DNA of 64,000 nucleotides. Source: Desulfuromonadales bacterium (GTDB taxonomy: Bacteria; Desulfobacterota; Desulfuromonadia; Desulfuromonadales; Syntrophotaleaceae). A program made the translations under genes and the position numbers. Where the stretch lies: positions 1 to 64,000 of the forward strand of contig JASKKK010000009.1 in NCBI GenBank assembly GCA_030154185.1, read 5' to 3'. Positions within the stretch are counted from its first letter, which is position 1; every line of letters starts with the position of its first letter. Below are positions 10,664 to 19,997 of the stretch, piece by piece. The notes below the pieces were generated by a model that was not told the DNA's origin, made no database searches, and saw only the letters and a program-made list of their open reading frames with translations.

Positions 10664-10978
10664 TCATGCTTCTTCCAGGCTGCAACGCAGCGGAAATCCG
10701 GCCTGACGAGCCATCCGGTGAACCCGTGCAACCTTGGTTTCAGCAATGTCATGGGGAAAGGTACCGCATACGCCCGTTCCCTCATGGTGAATGGTCAGCA
10801 TAATCCGATGGGCCTCCGTGGCGGCTTTGTGGAACACCCCTTCAAGGACCTCCACGACGAATTCCATGGTCGTATAATCATCGTTGTGCATCAACACCTT
10901 GAATAGCGATGGCGGTGCGGTACGCGTCGCTCTCTGTTCTTCAATACGAGTATGCGCTGACGTTTTTTCCTGGCTCAC
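10664..10978 (-). CDS. clpS: ATP-dependent Clp protease adaptor ClpS
   Basis: FKVLMHNDDYTTMEFVVEVLEGVFHKAATEAHRIMLTIHHEGTGVCG. Confidence 0.93.
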   Translation of the reverse strand: MSQEKTSAHTRIEEQRATRTAPPSLFKVLMHNDDYTTMEFVVEVLEGVFHKAATEAHRIMLTIHHEGTGVCGTFPHDIAETKVARVHRMARQAGFPLRCSLEEA

Positions 10979-11162
10979 TTTCTCTCCCCCGGCACAGTGC
11001 TTTTAAAAAATCCTATCATAATTGCCCCATCTCTTCCAAGTGCGAGCCATGTCGGACCGTGACCGTTTTATTTCGACAACGGGAAAAGTCTGCTATAATC
11101 CTGATCTGGTCCGCTTCTTCATGAACAAAAATCTATAACACCGCGTTCACTCAGGAGGAACC

Positions 11163-12167
11163 ATGCCATCTCAGTTTTCGGGCGATGACCTGCAACAACT
11201 GGTCAACCGCCTAAGACAATCCCGATCCCTGCCGCGACTTGTGTTTTCGGCGGCTATCATTCTGTTACTGGTGATCGGACTCGCAAGCAGCTTCTACAAA
11301 GTCGAAACGGAAGAAACCGGCGTCCTGTTACGCTTTGGACGGTTCAGCGGATTTGCAGAGCCCGGTCTGCATCTTAAGATCCCCTTCGGCATCGACCACG
11401 TCTACAAAGCCAAGACCGGCCGCGTCCTTAAAGAGGAGTTCGGTTTTCGTACCCTCCAAGCCGGAGTCCGCTCCACCTACAGCAAAAGAAACCTGGAAGA
11501 TGAATCCCTGACCCTGACCGGAGACCTCAACGTCAGCGACGTCGAATGGATCGTACAGTACCAGATTTCCGATCCCTTCAAATTCCTGTTTCGCATCCAT
11601 GATCCCGAATCGACCATTCGCGACCTCGCTGAAGCCGTGGTGCGCAAGGTAGTGGGCAATTCCAACGTCACCGAAGTGCTGACCACCGAACGGGCGATAC
11701 TGGCGGACAGAATCCAGAGCGATTTGCAGGAAATCCTCAACAGCTATGATATCGGGGTACGCATCGTCACGGTCAAGTTCCAGGACGTCAACCCGCCCGA
11801 CCCGGTCAAAGCGGCTTTCAACGAAGTCAATGAAGCCGAACAGCAGAAAGAAAGCCTGATCTTCCAGGCCCGCGAGCAGTACAATCGCGAAGTGCCCAAG
11901 GCCCGGGGCGTGGCCCGCCGCACCATCCAGGAAGCGGAAGGCTACGCCGTCGAACGCATCAACAAGGCAAAGGGTGAAACGAGTCGTTTTCTCGCCCTGC
12001 TCGGCGAATACCGCAAAGCACCGGATGTCACCCGTCAGCGGCTTTATCTGGAAACCCTTGAAAAGGTGCTGCCCAAGCTCGAGGAAATCTATATCATGGA
12101 CCGGGAGGGAGCCGGAGCCCTGCCGCTGCTGCCGCTGCGCACCGAAAAGAAAGGAGGCCGGCAATGA
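11163..12167 (+). CDS. hflK: FtsH protease activity modulator HflK
   Basis: SPFH-domain protein; GVLLRFGRFSGFAEPGLHLKIPFGIDHVYKAKTGRV; followed by overlapping hflC. Confidence 0.9.
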   Translation: MPSQFSGDDLQQLVNRLRQSRSLPRLVFSAAIILLLVIGLASSFYKVETEETGVLLRFGRFSGFAEPGLHLKIPFGIDHVYKAKTGRVLKEEFGFRTLQAGVRSTYSKRNLEDESLTLTGDLNVSDVEWIVQYQISDPFKFLFRIHDPESTIRDLAEAVVRKVVGNSNVTEVLTTERAILADRIQSDLQEILNSYDIGVRIVTVKFQDVNPPDPVKAAFNEVNEAEQQKESLIFQAREQYNREVPKARGVARRTIQEAEGYAVERINKAKGETSRFLALLGEYRKAPDVTRQRLYLETLEKVLPKLEEIYIMDREGAGALPLLPLRTEKKGGRQ

Positions 12168-13096
12168 AAAAACCCATGATCCTTGGGATTGCCATATTGT
12201 TGATTTTGGCGTTTTTGCAGGCGCCGTTGTTCGTGGTCAAAGAGGGAGAACAGGCCCTGGTCACCCAGTTCGGAAAACCCGTCTCCGACGTGCTGGGTCC
12301 CGGACTTCATCTTAAAATACCCCTGATACAAGAAGTGCATCGCTTCGAAAAACGTATTCTCAAATGGGACGGCGACCCTAACCAGATACCGACCAAGGAC
12401 AAGCGTTACATCTTTCTCGACACCACGGCCCGCTGGCGTATCGCCGACCCGCTGCTGTTTTTCAAAACCGTTGCCACGGAGCGTGGCGCCCATAGCCGCC
12501 TGGACGATATTATCGACTCGGTAGTGCGCGATGCGGTATCCGGACACCTGCTGGTGGAGTTGGTACGGGGCAAGGACTACCAGGCACCCGGCGGACAACC
12601 AGAAAAGATCGAACTCGAAGGAGTGCCGGTCTCCCCCGAAAAATTGGTCGGACGGGAAGAGATCCTGAACAATATCCTGGAAAAGGCTCGCGCCAGCACG
12701 CCGGAATACGGTATCGAACTCATCGACGTCCAGATCAAGCGCATCAATTATGTGGAGCAGGTGCGCAAACGGGTTTATGAACGCATGATCTCCGAGCGGA
12801 AAAAAGTTGCCGCTCAGTTCCGCAGCGAGGGCGAAGGCGAAAAAGCCGACATTCTCGGCCAGATGGAAAAGGAACTGAAAAGCATTACTTCCGAAGCCTA
12901 CCGTCAGGCCGAGGAGATCCGCGGACAGGCTGATGCCGAAGCGGCGGCCATCTACGCTGCCGCATACGGTAGGGACAGGGGTTTCTACGCCTTCGTTCGA
13001 AGCCTGGAGTCCTATCGCAAGGCGGTCGGGAAAAACGGCAGACTCGTGCTGACCACCGACAGCGATTTTTACAAATACCTGCAGAGAAGCCGCTAA
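12164..13096 (+). CDS. hflC: Protease modulator HflC
   Basis: FVVKEGEQALVTQFGKPVSDVLGPGLHLKIPLIQEVHRFEKRIL; overlaps hflK stop. Confidence 0.9.
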   Translation: MKKPMILGIAILLILAFLQAPLFVVKEGEQALVTQFGKPVSDVLGPGLHLKIPLIQEVHRFEKRILKWDGDPNQIPTKDKRYIFLDTTARWRIADPLLFFKTVATERGAHSRLDDIIDSVVRDAVSGHLLVELVRGKDYQAPGGQPEKIELEGVPVSPEKLVGREEILNNILEKARASTPEYGIELIDVQIKRINYVEQVRKRVYERMISERKKVAAQFRSEGEGEKADILGQMEKELKSITSEAYRQAEEIRGQADAEAAAIYAAAYGRDRGFYAFVRSLESYRKAVGKNGRLVLTTDSDFYKYLQRSR

Positions 13097-13120
13097 ATAA
13101 AAATCCTGGTTTAACAACAA

Positions 13121-13155
13121 GAAAGGCCCAGCCCGACAATCGGGGTGGGCCTTTC
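13121..13155 (+). terminator. Putative terminator after hflC
   Basis: gaaaggcccagcccgacaatcggggtgggcctttc stem-loop; weak U-tract. Confidence 0.55.
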
Positions 13156-13524
13156 TACATCTTGGGACTTAAAAGAAGTCGTTCTCCATTTATCACGCGC
13201 TGCCATTCCACTCACCCATTGGCCCCACTTTGTTACGAACGTATCAAGCGTTCTTGCGAAAAACAGCTCCTTTAAAATCATCGAAAAGGAAAAGTGGCAA
13301 AACACGAGGGCAAACAGTGTGAAGCTTGCCAGAAGGAGCTTAAAGAAAGGTTGATAAGACAGCCGCCATGGCGGTCACGGGATACAGTTGCGGCAGGGAA
13401 ATGAATAACCATCGTCTCAACACGGAGTTCTCGTCTTAAAATTGTCTCCGTTCAAAACAAGACCATATTCTCCTTGTCTCAGACAACGACTTTCCATCCG
13501 ACCCGGGTGAACATTCCAACGCAT

Positions 13525-13560
13525 AAAAAAATCGGGCCGGAATAATCCGGCCCGATTTGT
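13525..13560 (-). terminator. Rho-independent terminator of porin gene
   Basis: aaaaaaatcgggccggaataatccggcccgattt. Confidence 0.85.
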
Positions 13561-13583
13561 CGCAGCAATAATGAAAGAGAAAC

Positions 13584-14951
13584 TTAGAATTTGAATCGGA
13601 TACGAGCGTCGGTACGGAAGACGTCGTCACCGTCACCGTCGGTTCCGATAGCTTCCCAGGCATCGCCGGCCACCAGGTAGCCGGCGTTGATGTCGGCAGT
13701 CAGACCTTTCATGATGGTGTAGCTGGCGCCCAGTACGAACTCGTGACCGAGTTCGTCATCGCCGAGCCAGGTGTCTTCGGCGGTATTGTGCCAGAAGTAC
13801 TTGGCCCAGACCTTGGTTTTGGCATTCAGCTTGCGGGCAACGCCGGCGTAAATCATCTTATAGCCCTGGTCGAACAGATAGGGTGCCTGGCTCAAGGAGT
13901 TATCATCGCAGTAATTGTCGAAGATAATAACCGAACCGAAGAGTGAGGTCGAGATATCGATGACATCGAAGTTTTCGGTATCGTCATCATAGGGATCGTC
14001 GTCCCCGGAAGCGTAGAGACCACCGAGGGTAAAGGTATTTTTACCAACCGTGTAATCGATCTGACCATGGAACAGGAAGGCACTGCGATCCTGAGAATAG
14101 TCGCCCTCCGACACTTCACCGGTCAGGTAGATGCCGGTAAACATGCCGGACAGATCGTTCCATGCACCCTTACCGGAAAGGCCGAGCCAGATCTCTTCGT
14201 CCTGAACTTCATCGGTGGCCACAAAGGTATCATCTGCGAAGGTAAGGCCAATGGTCTCCTCTCCCTGATCCATATATACAACAAAGGCGTTCAGGCTGTT
14301 GCCATTGTCAAAGATATAGGTCAAATCGGCAGCATATGCGTCATCATAGGCACTTTTTTTGTCTCCACCGGCATCTTTTCCACCATTCCAGTCATTACGA
14401 AACCAGCCAAGGGAATAGGCCCATTTGCCTTCCTTGCGGGTCCATTTGACGCCGCCGGCGTTGTCGGACCACAACAGAGCGTTATAGCCGACGGGCTGCA
14501 GACCGACGGTCAGACGGGACGCGGGATCGAAAGGCACCTCGATATCGGTATAGGCCCAGCGCAGTTCGAATATGTTATCGTCACCGCCGAAGTCTGCAGC
14601 ATCCTTTTCGCCGAACTTGGCAGATCCGAATTCAAAACCGACCACGCCCTTGACCTTGTTGTCATCGTCGGAAACGACCATGTGCATGCGGTACTTGATT
14701 TCACCGAAAAAATCGCTGTCGTTCTTTGATTTCTTGGTATCGGGAAGGGTAATTTTACCATTTGAAAAAAGCCTCCCGTTACTGCCGAGATATTTCTCGC
14801 TGTCCTTGCTGGTACGCACCGAGGTGTCGGCCTGGGTGCTGAAGGAGAAGCGGTTGTTGAGATCGCCATGCCATTCGACGTTGATGGCCATGGCAGGTAC
14901 GGCCATCGCCAGGGCGACCAGGGTCGCCAGGGCAATACACATCTGTTTCAC
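13584..14951 (-). CDS. Outer-membrane porin-like beta-barrel protein
   Basis: Signal peptide MKQMCIALATLVALAMAVPAMA; repetitive aromatic/Gly beta-strand pattern; terminal F (ARIRFKF). Confidence 0.75.
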   Translation of the reverse strand: MKQMCIALATLVALAMAVPAMAINVEWHGDLNNRFSFSTQADTSVRTSKDSEKYLGSNGRLFSNGKITLPDTKKSKNDSDFFGEIKYRMHMVVSDDDNKVKGVVGFEFGSAKFGEKDAADFGGDDNIFELRWAYTDIEVPFDPASRLTVGLQPVGYNALLWSDNAGGVKWTRKEGKWAYSLGWFRNDWNGGKDAGGDKKSAYDDAYAADLTYIFDNGNSLNAFVVYMDQGEETIGLTFADDTFVATDEVQDEEIWLGLSGKGAWNDLSGMFTGIYLTGEVSEGDYSQDRSAFLFHGQIDYTVGKNTFTLGGLYASGDDDPYDDDTENFDVIDISTSLFGSVIIFDNYCDDNSLSQAPYLFDQGYKMIYAGVARKLNAKTKVWAKYFWHNTAEDTWLGDDELGHEFVLGASYTIMKGLTADINAGYLVAGDAWEAIGTDGDGDDVFRTDARIRFKF

Positions 14952-15444
14952 GTTTAAACCCTCCTTGCATCCTGAATAAAAAGATTACTGTCTTGCGCGA
15001 TGCAGGACCTGCATCGAAACAAAGGCCTGTGGATTACACAGCCCCCCCCTTGAATGATATTTGCCAAGCGCTCACCGACGTTGGCAGCCGGTACGTGCCT
15101 TATGCAAGGCACTCGCCTGCATATTAATATCGCTATAACGAAAAATTTAAAAGGAAAAAATGAACCTTTTGATTTAATACGTTTGCGCCAACGATCCAAG
15201 GACCATGATCGAATAACGCCTGGGTTAGAAAACTACATTAAGTTACTTCCAATAGGGTCGTCCATCCCTACTTTCTTCTGCATGAGAGAATCATAAAAAA
15301 CCCATCTTTCATCAAATGATCGAGCGCCTGGTTAAAGACAAGAGCAGAGGCCACACAACTACTGTTTCCGTTTCAGAGCATGGCTCAAGTAGTAATCTCG
15401 GAGAAAGGACTGCCGCCCATCCGTTACCCAGTATCATAATTCCC

Positions 15445-16287
15445 TCAACTGGCGGCAAGCAGCCGGTCGAGTCGATCGCTGAGTTTGCGCAGGTGATGCC
15501 GTTCCTGATCCGCCAGGCGCAAAAAAACGGACTTGCTTTTCGCATCGGACAGATGCTTGTACAGCAGCATGTATCGATCCAATGCATTGGATTCGAAACT
15601 TATGGCCAACTCCAATACTTCCTGGACGGGTTTTCCCTTCACGTATGCCAGGGCATCTTCCAGGGCCACGCCGCCTTCCAGCACGGCCCGGTCTCCGCGC
15701 TCCTCGAGCACGGCCTGGGGCAATTCACTATCACTGCCCCGAATACCGGAAAAAAGGTCCATAAGATTCTGTTTATGCTGTTCCTCCACAGCGGCCATAC
15801 GACGGAAGAAATCTCCCGCGTCCCCCGGTTGATGGGCTTGAGCCTGGGCGGCGTAAAACTGCCGTGTACCGTCCTCCAGCAGCCAGGCCAGGGCAATATG
15901 TTCCTCGGCGGTATGCCCGGGATCAAACCAGGACGCACCCAATTCCGGCTCGTCGACCGCCACCAGCCCCTCCCAGGCGTTGATACCGCCGGACATGCTG
16001 TGGACTTCCTTGAACCCGGCATTCATAAGCGTTGCCGCCGCCGCCCGGCTGCGAACCCCTGCTGCACAGTAGGTAATGGTCGGCTTCTGCGGATCAAGCT
16101 CTCTTTGGCGATCCTCGATGTGGCGAACCGGCATCAATAGGGCGCCTGGCAAATGGCCCGACTGGTATTCAGCAGGTTGTCGCACATCGACCAGGTTGTA
16201 TTCTTCGGCCGAATGGCTTTGCAAAAACTCCCGCACCTGCTGTACCGACCAGGTGGAAACCGGTTTGAAGTAGTCTAGAATACTCAT
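15445..16287 (-). CDS. Rhodanese-domain protein fused to ferritin-like domain
   Basis: N-term VDVRQPAEYQSGHLPGALLMP, ITYCAAGVRSRAAAATLMNAGF (rhodanese); C-term helical EEH..VEEQHKQNL..FESNALDRYM..ADQERHHL (ferritin-like). Confidence 0.8.
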   Translation of the reverse strand: MSILDYFKPVSTWSVQQVREFLQSHSAEEYNLVDVRQPAEYQSGHLPGALLMPVRHIEDRQRELDPQKPTITYCAAGVRSRAAAATLMNAGFKEVHSMSGGINAWEGLVAVDEPELGASWFDPGHTAEEHIALAWLLEDGTRQFYAAQAQAHQPGDAGDFFRRMAAVEEQHKQNLMDLFSGIRGSDSELPQAVLEERGDRAVLEGGVALEDALAYVKGKPVQEVLELAISFESNALDRYMLLYKHLSDAKSKSVFLRLADQERHHLRKLSDRLDRLLAAS

Positions 16288-16303
16288 ATCTGTCCTCCTG
16301 TGT

Positions 16304-17449
16304 TCATGCGTCGGTTATGACCGGTTCGCTGCTATCCAATTCCCCCGAAACCTGAAAGCGTTTCATGAAACGCCGGTCGATCCAGTCTTTGAACCGGAAC
16401 GCCCATCGTCCCTGCAATGCCACGGCCCCTTTGGCCAGAATGCCGCGTCCGTCGCCCATATTCAAAATCAACATGTACTTTTTTTGAGGCGAAAATCGTG
16501 TCTGAGGCTGGTCTTCCAAAGCCGCCATCAAATTGCGATAGAGAATCGGATTTTCCCGCACCGCATAAACGCCGACTTTATCCAGCGGCTGTTCCTGAAA
16601 GCTTATGCAATCGCCTCCGCCAAACAGTTCGGGATAGGCTACCGACTGGAGGTATGCATTCACCAGCATGCCGCCATCGGGACCGACCGGTATCTGCGAA
16701 GCCCGAAAAATTCCGGAGGGTTGAACGCCGGTGGCACTAAGCGCCAGGTCATAGGGCAGCTCGTTTCCATCATCCAAAACGGCACGCCCTTCTCCGGCAG
16801 AGCGCACATGCACCCCTTCGCGGATCAGGATGCCTCTTTTCGTCAGGGATTCCCTTGCCAGGTTACGAACTTTTGGTGAAAAGCGCCCCAGCAAACGCGT
16901 TCCGGCTATCAGGGTTATTTCGACCCTGCCTCCCAACTGTTCGGCCCGACGCCACAGATTGCCGGCGATTTCGACACCGGCCGCACCGCCGCCGACCACC
17001 AGCAATTTCATGCCCTGGCGGGGCAATCGCTGTTTCATTTCTCGGCGCACAGCCAGCAGATTGTGTATCGGCTTGACCGGAAGGACATCACCGCCGACGG
17101 CACCGATCCACTCCAACGGAACGCCGCTGCCGGTATTGAAAGAGGCCACATTGTAAGACACCTGCTGACCGGTATCGAGCCGCAGCTTGCGCTTTTCGGC
17201 ATCGATTTGCACCACTTCGCCCTCGATGAATTCCCCGCCGCGATCCTCGACCATGCGGCGCACATGAAACCGGACCTGCCGAGGACCATACGTTCCGCCC
17301 AACATTCCCGGCCCCATACCCGAATAATAGTGATATGGCCCGGGGCTGACCAAACTGACGTCATGCCCCCGGCGGACAAAGTCGTCGAGACGTTGCATGA
17401 CGGTCATGTGAGCATGGCCGCCGCCGACCAGAATCAGGTGTTTTTTCAT
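16304..17449 (-). CDS. NAD(P)/FAD-dependent oxidoreductase (NDH-2/SQR-like)
   Basis: KHLILVGGGHAHMTVMQRL Rossmann motif; KLLVVGGGAAGVEIAGNL second nucleotide site; LFGGGDCISF. Confidence 0.85.
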   Translation of the reverse strand: MKKHLILVGGGHAHMTVMQRLDDFVRRGHDVSLVSPGPYHYYSGMGPGMLGGTYGPRQVRFHVRRMVEDRGGEFIEGEVVQIDAEKRKLRLDTGQQVSYNVASFNTGSGVPLEWIGAVGGDVLPVKPIHNLLAVRREMKQRLPRQGMKLLVVGGGAAGVEIAGNLWRRAEQLGGRVEITLIAGTRLLGRFSPKVRNLARESLTKRGILIREGVHVRSAGEGRAVLDDGNELPYDLALSATGVQPSGIFRASQIPVGPDGGMLVNAYLQSVAYPELFGGGDCISFQEQPLDKVGVYAVRENPILYRNLMAALEDQPQTRFSPQKKYMLILNMGDGRGILAKGAVALQGRWAFRFKDWIDRRFMKRFQVSGELDSSEPVITDA

Positions 17450-17809
17450 AAGCATACCTCCTATGCTTCAGCTTAAAAACAAATGCCGCCATGTCAATTT
17501 TTCTCAAAGTTTAACATCCCGGAAAGCGCCATGTTGTATTGCAATATCAATATGCCAAAGGTGCCCATCACTGCAACTCCGCCATGGGGGCTCCCCTATC
17601 GCCAACCTTGTGGTAGGTTATTGATGCCATGGCTTCAGAATCCCTGTATGCCCGCATATCCGGCACACGAATGAAAGACATGCGACACGTTTTTCGATTT
17701 ACCGCGCATGAGACATGGAAAAGACACTCCGGCAGCAGACACTATTTCTTTACAAAACCGCAGACCTTATTTACCATGAAGCCGTTAAGAATTGATGGCG
17801 TTGCAAAAA

Positions 17810-17930
17810 CTCGCCAACTGCTGCGTTGCCGCGATTGCCTCGCTGCTTCGACGTACATAAGTACGCCTTATGGCTCGACAATCGCGCGCTTTGCATTTGA
17901 CGCTTTTTGCTTAGCCATCCCATTTGATGT
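17810..17930. repeat. Imperfect palindromic intergenic element (~120 bp)
   Basis: gcaaaaa..gcgattg..tcg..cgtac ataa gtacg..cga.caatcgc..tttttgc arms. Confidence 0.65.
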
Positions 17931-17998
17931 TTTTTGCGAAAGCATCAAGGATTGACGAGAATTCAAAAATATTTTTTCATTTTACAGGAGAACGCATC

Positions 17999-18583
17999 AT
18001 GAAGTACTTGATTTACTTTCTGGTTTCGATGACCCTGGTCCTCAATCTGTCCGGGTGCGGCTACAATCAGATTCAGAAGAACGAAGAGGCGGTCATCGCC
18101 GCATGGGCGGACGTCGAAGCCACCTATCAACGACGGGCCGACCTCATCCCCAATCTGGTAGCTACGGTCAAGGCCTATGCGGCCCACGAGCGGGAGACCC
18201 TTCAGGCCGTCACCGATGCACGGGCCCGCGTGGGCCAGGTTAAACTTGGCGCCGCGCAGCTCAACGATCCTCAGGCTCTGGCCGGTTTCCAACAGGCGCA
18301 GGCACGGATGTCAGGCGCCTTGTCGCGATTGCTGGTGGTAGCGGAACGCTACCCGGATCTCAAGGCCAATCAGAACTTCATGGACCTGCAACATCAACTC
18401 GAAGGAACCGAAAACCGCATCAATGTCGCCCGACAGCGATATAACCGGGCAGTGCAGGTCTTCAACAGTTCCATCCGCACCTTTCCCAACAATCTGACGA
18501 ACAAATATCTGCTGCAGTTGGAACGCAAAACCCCGTTCCAGGCGGATGCCGGAGCCGCCCAGGCTCCCGAGGTGAGTTTCTGA
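17999..18583 (+). CDS. LemA family lipoprotein
   Basis: [69 protein letters not shown]. Confidence 0.92.
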   Translation: MKYLIYFLVSMTLVLNLSGCGYNQIQKNEEAVIAAWADVEATYQRRADLIPNLVATVKAYAAHERETLQAVTDARARVGQVKLGAAQLNDPQALAGFQQAQARMSGALSRLLVVAERYPDLKANQNFMDLQHQLEGTENRINVARQRYNRAVQVFNSSIRTFPNNLTNKYLLQLERKTPFQADAGAAQAPEVSF

Positions 18584-18584
18584 T

Positions 18585-19304
18585 ATGCGACGTCTGTTTA
18601 TCGCCATTACGGTTCTCGCGGCACTTAGCGCCCTGCCGCTCCATGCGCTGGAAGTTCCGCCGGCCACAGGTTACGTCAACGATACGGCCGACATGCTGTC
18701 GACTGCCACAGAGCAACAACTGGAGCGAGGTCTGCGCGAATTCGAAAACAGTGATTCCACCCAACTGGTGGTGCTCACCGTTCCGTCGCTGGAAGGCGAA
18801 GCGCTGGAGGAATACAGCCTCAAAGTTGCCGAAAGCTGGGGCGTCGGCCAGCGCGGCAAGGACAACGGCGCTCTGCTGCTTGTCGCCCGCGACGATCGAA
18901 AAGTTCGCATCGAGGTCGGATACGGTCTGGAAGATCGCCTTACGGACCTGCTCAGCGGACGCATCATCGACCACGAAATCACGCCACGCTTCCGCCAGGG
19001 CGATTTCGACGGCGGCGTGACGGCAGGCATGAACGCCATGGCCCAGGCTGTGCGAGGCGCGTACAAAGGCACCTCGCCCAAGAAACGTCGCTCCAGCGGA
19101 TTCTTGACTCTGTTGCTGTTCCTGGGGCCCTGGCTGCTGCTGGTCGCCCCCCGCCGACGCTCTCACCGACGCACCGGCATCTGGTTTGGAGGCGGAGGCT
19201 TTGGCGGCGGTGGCGGGTTCTCCGGTGGAGGCGGTTTCGGCGGCGGCGGATTCTCCGGGGGAGGCGGCGGTTTCGGCGGCGGCGGTTCCTCGGGCAGTTG
19301 GTAG
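18585..19304 (+). CDS. TPM-domain (YgcG-like) membrane protein with Gly-rich tail
   Basis: ATGYVNDTADMLSTATEQQLERGLREFE..EVGYGLEDRLTD; C-term GGGGFSGGGGFGGGGFSGGGGGFGGGGSSGSW. Confidence 0.9.
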   Translation: MRRLFIAITVLAALSALPLHALEVPPATGYVNDTADMLSTATEQQLERGLREFENSDSTQLVVLTVPSLEGEALEEYSLKVAESWGVGQRGKDNGALLLVARDDRKVRIEVGYGLEDRLTDLLSGRIIDHEITPRFRQGDFDGGVTAGMNAMAQAVRGAYKGTSPKKRRSSGFLTLLLFLGPWLLLVAPRRRSHRRTGIWFGGGGFGGGGGFSGGGGFGGGGFSGGGGGFGGGGSSGSW

Positions 19305-19315
19305 GAGGTCTGGAG

Positions 19316-19948
19316 ATGAAAAATTCAACCGGCAATTTTTTCTCGACGGAAGAACAGCAGCGCATCAAACGTACCGTGAAAAACGCGGAAAAATGCACCA
19401 GCGGAGAAATCGTACCGATGCTGACCCGTTGCGCCTACGATTATCCCCGCGCCGAAATCATCGGCGGCGGTTTTTTCGCGCTGGCCGCGGCCACCACCCT
19501 GAGCTGGGGTTTTTTCGGCGAATCACTTTGGGTATTTTTGGCCGCGTTTCTGCTGCTGTACCTGCCCTGTAAATGGCTGATTCGCTTCTGCCCGCCCCTC
19601 AAACGATCGCTCATCAGCGATCGGGAGATGGCTGAAGAAGTCGCCGAAAAAGCCATGGTTTCCTTCGTCGAACGGCAATTGCACCATACCCGCGACAATA
19701 CAGGTATCCTGATTCTCATCTGCCTGTTCGAACATCGCGTGCAGATACTGGCCGATCGTGGCATCAATGCCGTGGTGCCTCCCCATACATGGGATCACAT
19801 CGTAGCCGAACTTACCGCCGGTATCCGGCAGGGACAGGCCTGCGACGCCTTATGCCTGGCCGTTCAAAAATGCGGCGAACTGCTGGCCGGCCATTTCCCG
19901 GTCCGCGAAGACGACAAGGATGAACTGCCCAATCTGATTCTCGAATGA
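19316..19948 (+). CDS. TPM-domain membrane protein
   Basis: FFSTEEQQRIKRTVKNAEKCTSGEIVPMLTR; two TM segments; HRVQILADRGINAVV; operonic with LemA and YgcG-like genes. Confidence 0.8.
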   Translation: MKNSTGNFFSTEEQQRIKRTVKNAEKCTSGEIVPMLTRCAYDYPRAEIIGGGFFALAAATTLSWGFFGESLWVFLAAFLLLYLPCKWLIRFCPPLKRSLISDREMAEEVAEKAMVSFVERQLHHTRDNTGILILICLFEHRVQILADRGINAVVPPHTWDHIVAELTAGIRQGQACDALCLAVQKCGELLAGHFPVREDDKDELPNLILE

Positions 19949-19997
19949 CCCCTTACGCGCCTCCCCCGCTTCGGCGGAGGGAGGCCTCTCCCTCCGG

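Noticed and set aside
12089-13120. 343-aa minus-strand ORF over hflC
   Set aside because: Antisense shadow ORF without family signature.
19184-19303. GGC-rich repetitive stretch as a separate tandem repeat
   Set aside because: Explained as the Gly-rich C-terminus of the TPM protein.
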